DNA from: JAYFRE01 sp034926235 | GTDB lineage: Bacteria > Pseudomonadota > Alphaproteobacteria > Rhodospirillales > Magnetospirillaceae | Length of the DNA stretch: 7,533 nt | Direction: 5' to 3' | NCBI GenBank assembly: GCA_034926235.1 | Contig: JAYFRE010000047.1 | Location: forward strand, 1 to 7,533 | Part shown: in pieces, positions 5,740-7,533 of the stretch | Layout of the letters: the number at the start of each line of letters is the position of its first letter | Numbering within the stretch: position 1 is the stretch's first letter | Program-made: the position numbers and the translations under genes | The notes under the pieces: generated by a model | The model's input: only the letters and a program-made list of their open reading frames with translations | What the model was told of the DNA's origin: nothing | Databases searched by the model: none

Positions 5740-5943
5740 ATGGCTCGGACCGGCGAAGTCATACCCTTTCCTAAATCCCACCATCGCCCGCCCCGGCTGG
5801 AACTGCCCGCCGACGAACGGGACTTCCTGGCCACATACCGCCGCCTGTCGGACAGGGACCGGGCCGTCTTTCTCGGCCTGACACAGATCCACGCCGCGCT
5901 GAACAAGATCGTTGCCGCCCTGACCGAAGGGGGCGCGTCATGA
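5740..5943 (+). CDS. Small phage-like protein of unknown function
   Basis: This 67-aa protein has a Pro-rich N-terminus (VIPFPKSHHRPPRLELP) followed by a predicted helical segment, ADERDFLATYRRL then DRDRAVFLGLTQI. Short proteins of this look occur upstream of regulators in prophages and integrative elements, but I cannot name a family. The start is fixed by AGGAG (5728-5732) at a 7-base spacing, held within a 9-bp stem. Its stop overlaps the next start as ATGA, so it is translationally coupled to the Rha-type gene. Composition is GC-rich like the host, unlike the AT-rich genes to the left. With no transmembrane segment, a cytoplasmic regulatory or accessory role is possible. Confidence 0.7.
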   Translation: MARTGEVIPFPKSHHRPPRLELPADERDFLATYRRLSDRDRAVFLGLTQIHAALNKIVAALTEGGAS

Positions 5944-6140
5944 ATGCCATCTCCCCCAACGTCTTCGTCCGCGCTGGCGCGGTCTTCGCCAACAGCCGCG
6001 ACGTGACCGCCTTTTTCGAGAAAGAGCATCGCAATGTCCTGCGGGATATCCGTAATCTCATGGACGAGGCGCGGCATTGGCTGCGCATGATCGGCGAAGC
6101 GCGCATGCTGTTCGGCAAGGAAGCGGCGCGGGGTCTGTAG
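5940..6140 (+). CDS. Truncated Rha-family phage regulatory protein
   Basis: This 66-aa protein carries the start of the phage Rha (pRha) domain: NVFVRAGAVFANSRDVTAFF (7-26), then EKEHRNVLRDIRNLMDEA (27-44), matching the family pattern of V.DG.VFT.S.DVA..F.K.H..VLRDI. Rha proteins are phage-borne regulators, often with a C-terminal DNA-binding or antirepressor part. The usual downstream segment with a RDGF motif is missing here: the frame stops at 6138-6140, and I find no such motif in the other plus-strand frames just downstream. The start has AAGGGGG (5927-5933) 6 bases upstream and overlaps the stop of the 67-aa gene by 4 bases. It is either a naturally short relative or a decayed remnant. 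Its presence marks this stretch as phage-derived. Confidence 0.72.
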   Translation: MNAISPNVFVRAGAVFANSRDVTAFFEKEHRNVLRDIRNLMDEARHWLRMIGEARMLFGKEAARGL

Positions 6141-6208
6141 CGGCGTTCTCCCCTGCCTCGTGCGAAAAAACCCCTCCCGATCCTTCCGCCGCCCTGGACG
6201 CGCCCGCA

Positions 6209-6592
6209 ATGGACGCCAGCGGGTGCCTCGATCATCTCTTGTCCTGGGTACCCTTCGCCAACCGCCCGGCGCTGGGCGTGCTGCTGGCCTCGGGCGCGGC
6301 GGTCACGATCCGGCGGGAAATGGCCCGGATCGGCATCGAACCCGCCCCGCGCGGCCTGACGGGGTATTTCGGCGTCGCCTATACCCGCCAGTGCCGCCCC
6401 CTGGCGCGCCACTTCGCCGATACCCCCTGGGACGTCTGCTGGGCGGCAGCGCTGCAACAGGTCCAGGGCGCACGGCGATCCCGTCAATCGATCTGGACCG
6501 GCAGCACCAGCTCCAAGGCGGTGATGATCCCCTACGCCATCATCGCCGCCGCTACGGAAAACAACAACGGCGGCAATTTCGGAACAGAATGA
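6209..6592 (+). CDS. Unknown 127-aa protein downstream of the Rha-type gene
   Basis: Among the overlapping plus-strand frames here, this one gives the most protein-like composition: hydrophobic segments HLLSWVPF and LGVLLASGAAVTI, GYFGVAYTRQCRPLARHF, WDVCWAAALQQVQ, and a Ser/Thr-rich tail with PYAIIAAATE. The competing frame from 6160 is Arg- and Pro-rich and looks like a shadow. The start at 6209 is uncertain: the frame is open back to 6077 and no strong ribosome site is visible (GGA at 6196-6198). It may be coupled to the Rha-type gene. I do not recognise the family. Moderate hydrophobicity without a clear membrane helix leaves its location open. It is the last gene before the tRNA-side boundary. 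Confidence 0.5.
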   Translation: MDASGCLDHLLSWVPFANRPALGVLLASGAAVTIRREMARIGIEPAPRGLTGYFGVAYTRQCRPLARHFADTPWDVCWAAALQQVQGARRSRQSIWTGSTSSKAVMIPYAIIAAATENNNGGNFGTE

Positions 6593-6606
6593 GAACTTTT
6601 ACCCCC

Positions 6607-6660
6607 GCCATGTCACAGCCATGTCACGGCTATTTTATGACACTCCGCACCACTCCGTAC
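6607..6660 (+). repeat. Two pairs of tandem direct repeats beside tRNA-Lys
   Basis: GCCATGTCACA (6607-6617) is followed at once by GCCATGTCACG (6618-6628). After 12 bases, CACTCCGCAC (6641-6650) is followed by CACTCCGTAC (6651-6660). Each pair differs by one base. Short direct repeats of about 10 bp near a tRNA are typical of integrase arm-type or accessory sites in att regions, so these may be part of the attachment site of the decayed element. No protein binding can be shown from sequence. Confidence 0.5.
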
Positions 6661-6715
6661 TAAAGCGTTGTAATTGCTACAAACCCTTGCGCGCCGTCAG
6701 ATCGTGAGAACAAAA

Positions 6716-6757
6716 GAAGAAACCCCCGCCAAATGCTTGATCTGGCGGGGGTTTTTT
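6716..6757. terminator. Bidirectional intrinsic terminator
   Basis: CCCCCGCCA (6723-6731) pairs perfectly with TGGCGGGGG (6743-6751) around an 11-base loop. On the plus strand it is followed by six T (6752-6757); on the minus strand by TTTCTTCTTTT. It can end transcripts from the phage-like genes on the left and the tRNA-Lys transcript from the right. Confidence 0.85.
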
Positions 6758-6758
6758 A

Positions 6759-6834
6759 TGGTGAGCGCGCCGGGGCTCGAACCCGGGACCCTTTGATTAA
6801 AAGTCAAATGCTCTACCGACTGAGCTACGCGCTC
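6759..6834 (-). tRNA. tRNA-Lys (anticodon TTT)
   Basis: The minus strand folds as a complete 76-nt tRNA. It has acceptor GAGCGCG/CGCGCTC, a D arm with GCTC/GAGC, an anticodon stem TTTGA/TCAAA with loop CTTTTAA (anticodon TTT at positions 34-36), variable loop GGGTC, T stem CCGGG/CCCGG with loop TTCGAGC, discriminator A and an encoded CCA (6759-6761). No intron or mismatch is seen. tRNA genes are frequent targets of tyrosine integrases, and the mobile remnants lie on its 3' side. Confidence 0.97.
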
Positions 6835-6852
6835 CAAAGCTTTGGGCCGCCC

Positions 6853-6881
6853 AACATAGGGATAGCCCGAGCCCTGGTCAA
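6853..6881 (-). promoter_or_regulatory. Promoter of tRNA-Lys
   Basis: On the minus strand TTGACC (6876-6881), a 17-base spacer and TATGTT (6853-6858) give a good sigma70-type promoter, ending 18 bases before the first tRNA base. The bases after the -10 are GC-rich (GGGCGGCCC), as in stable-RNA promoters under stringent control. The -35 abuts the terminator tail of the upstream cyclophilin gene. Confidence 0.75.
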
Positions 6882-6903
6882 CAAAAGCCGTAACAAGCGG
6901 CTT
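6882..6903 (-). terminator. Intrinsic terminator of the cyclophilin operon
   Basis: On the minus strand AAGCCG and CGGCTT (6898-6903 and 6885-6890) form a 6-bp stem with a 7-base loop, starting just after the TAA stop and followed by a T-rich tail (TTTTGTT read into the tRNA promoter). It is short but well placed. Confidence 0.6.
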
Positions 6904-6904
6904 C

Positions 6905-7471
6905 TTATTCCTTCACATCCTTGGCCATCTTCATCCATTGGATCGAATCAGGCTGCGAAACCAAGCCGTTAGACGAACGGCTTCCCTTCTTGATCTGGTC
7001 GACATACTCCATGCCTTGGACCACCTGACCCCAGATCGTGTACTGCCCATCCAAGCTGGGTTGCGGTTCAAGGCAGATGAAAAACTGGGAATCGGCGCTG
7101 TTCGGGTCCTGGGCCCGCGCCATCGACACCGTGCCGCGCATATGCTTGACGCGCGAGAATTCCGCCGGCAGCTTGAAGCCCGATCCGCCGCGTCCCGTCC
7201 CGGTCGGATCGCCGCCCTGGACCATGAAGCCGTCGATGACGCGGTGGAAGACCAATCCGTCATAGAATCCGCGCTGCACCAGTTCCTTGATCCGCGCCAC
7301 ATGCCGCGGCGCAAGATCGGGGCGCATCTGGATCACCACCCTTCCCGTCTTCAACTGCATGATCAGCGTGTTCTCGGGCGTGAGCGGAGGGACTGCGTCC
7401 TGTGCCTGGGCAACGGCGCTGCCCAGAATCATCAGGGAAAGAGCGACAAGAAAAGCCTTCAATGCTTTCAT
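6905..7471 (-). CDS. Exported peptidyl-prolyl cis-trans isomerase, cyclophilin type
   Basis: This 188-aa cyclophilin speeds cis-trans isomerisation of Xaa-Pro bonds, assisting protein folding. The N-terminus (MKALKAFLVALSLMILGSAV) is a signal peptide with a likely cleavage site after AQA (residue 23), so the enzyme acts in the periplasm. Active-site motifs are present: VFHRVIDGFMVQGGDPTGTG (74-93) with catalytic Arg77, SQFFICLEPQPSLDGQYTIWGQVVQGM (128-154), and Trp147 at the position linked to cyclosporin binding. The start is supported by AAGGA (7479-7483) 7 bases upstream, inside the end of the preceding gene. Only 3 bases separate it from that gene's stop, so the two are one operon. Symbols such as ppiA are used for periplasmic members, but orthology cannot be decided here. 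It belongs to the normal chromosomal background rather than the mobile region. Confidence 0.95.
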   Translation of the reverse strand: MKALKAFLVALSLMILGSAVAQAQDAVPPLTPENTLIMQLKTGRVVIQMRPDLAPRHVARIKELVQRGFYDGLVFHRVIDGFMVQGGDPTGTGRGGSGFKLPAEFSRVKHMRGTVSMARAQDPNSADSQFFICLEPQPSLDGQYTIWGQVVQGMEYVDQIKKGSRSSNGLVSQPDSIQWMKMAKDVKE

Positions 7472-7474
7472 GGC

Positions 7475-7533
7475 TTATTCCTTCTCATCAGCCGCAACGA
7501 TCATGCGCAGGATCTTGTCCGGGTCCTCGACCG
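7475..7533 (-). CDS. C-terminal end of a second cyclophilin-like protein (partial)
   Basis: Only the last 18 residues are in the window, VEDPDKILRMIVAADEKE, then TAA at 7475-7477. Cyclophilins of alphaproteobacteria commonly end in a similar DPDKI...M.VAAD pattern, and the exported cyclophilin that follows ends in the related PDSIQWMKMAKDVKE. It is therefore probably a paralogous, perhaps cytoplasmic, peptidyl-prolyl isomerase upstream in the same operon. The rest lies outside the window, so its length, location and symbol cannot be given. Confidence 0.6.
   Translation of the reverse strand, partial: VEDPDKILRMIVAADEKE

Noticed and set aside
5550..6487. Long minus-strand frames opposite the phage-like genes
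   Set aside because: They are Arg- and Ala-rich shadows. The plus strand has SD sites, ATGA coupling and a recognisable Rha pattern.
6160..6663. Plus-strand frame competing with the 127-aa protein
   Set aside because: Composition is dominated by Arg, Pro and Gly with no hydrophobic core pattern; its end runs through the direct repeats.

Overview
The window looks like a GC-rich alphaproteobacterial chromosome. Codon use and the style of the split transketolase, cyclophilin and Rha-type genes suggest Rhodospirillales or a relative, but this is inference; no gene here fixes the species. It has three parts: a sugar-metabolism operon with its regulator on the left, a patchwork of mobile-element remnants with several AT-rich inserts in the middle, and ordinary core genes (a lysine tRNA and tandem cyclophilins) on the right.

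Left (1-3006). A two-gene operon on the minus strand encodes the N-terminal (1048-1923) and C-terminal (53-1051) halves of a split transketolase. The genes are coupled by a 4-base ATGA overlap and closed by a GC-rich hairpin at 5-39. A LysR-family activator gene (2110-3006) diverges from them. The shared AT-rich intergenic region holds two related palindromes with TACATGA half-sites, one over the tkt promoter region and one just before the lysR start. This looks like a local, autoregulated, substrate-responsive circuit.

Middle (3007-6720). This reads as the wreck of an integrative element. A tyrosine recombinase keeps its SD sequence, start codon, N-terminal arm-type domain fragment and complete catalytic domain. 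It has lost the core-binding domain and has a one-base slip in a poly-A run. A small gene with a three-unit 24-bp in-frame repeat follows, then an AT-rich outer-membrane lipoprotein gene, then an antisense AT-rich gene interrupted by an in-frame TGA. After these comes a GC-rich phage-like cluster: a 67-aa protein, a truncated Rha-type protein with a 4-base overlap, and a 127-aa unknown. Two leaders, before the lipoprotein and before the 67-aa gene, contain stems that would cover the ribosome binding site. Paired direct repeats at 6607-6660 resemble integrase arm sites next to the tRNA.

Right (6721-7533). A bidirectional terminator separates the element from a minus-strand tRNA-Lys(TTT), the likely insertion target of the lost element. 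The tRNA has a good sigma70-type promoter that abuts the terminator of an exported cyclophilin (6905-7471). The upstream partner in that operon is a second cyclophilin, of which only the last 18 residues lie in the window.

I see no intact novel defence or metabolic system. The most informative material is the integrase wreck, the twin operator of the transketolase/LysR pair, the two candidate translation-control leaders and the interrupted antisense gene.
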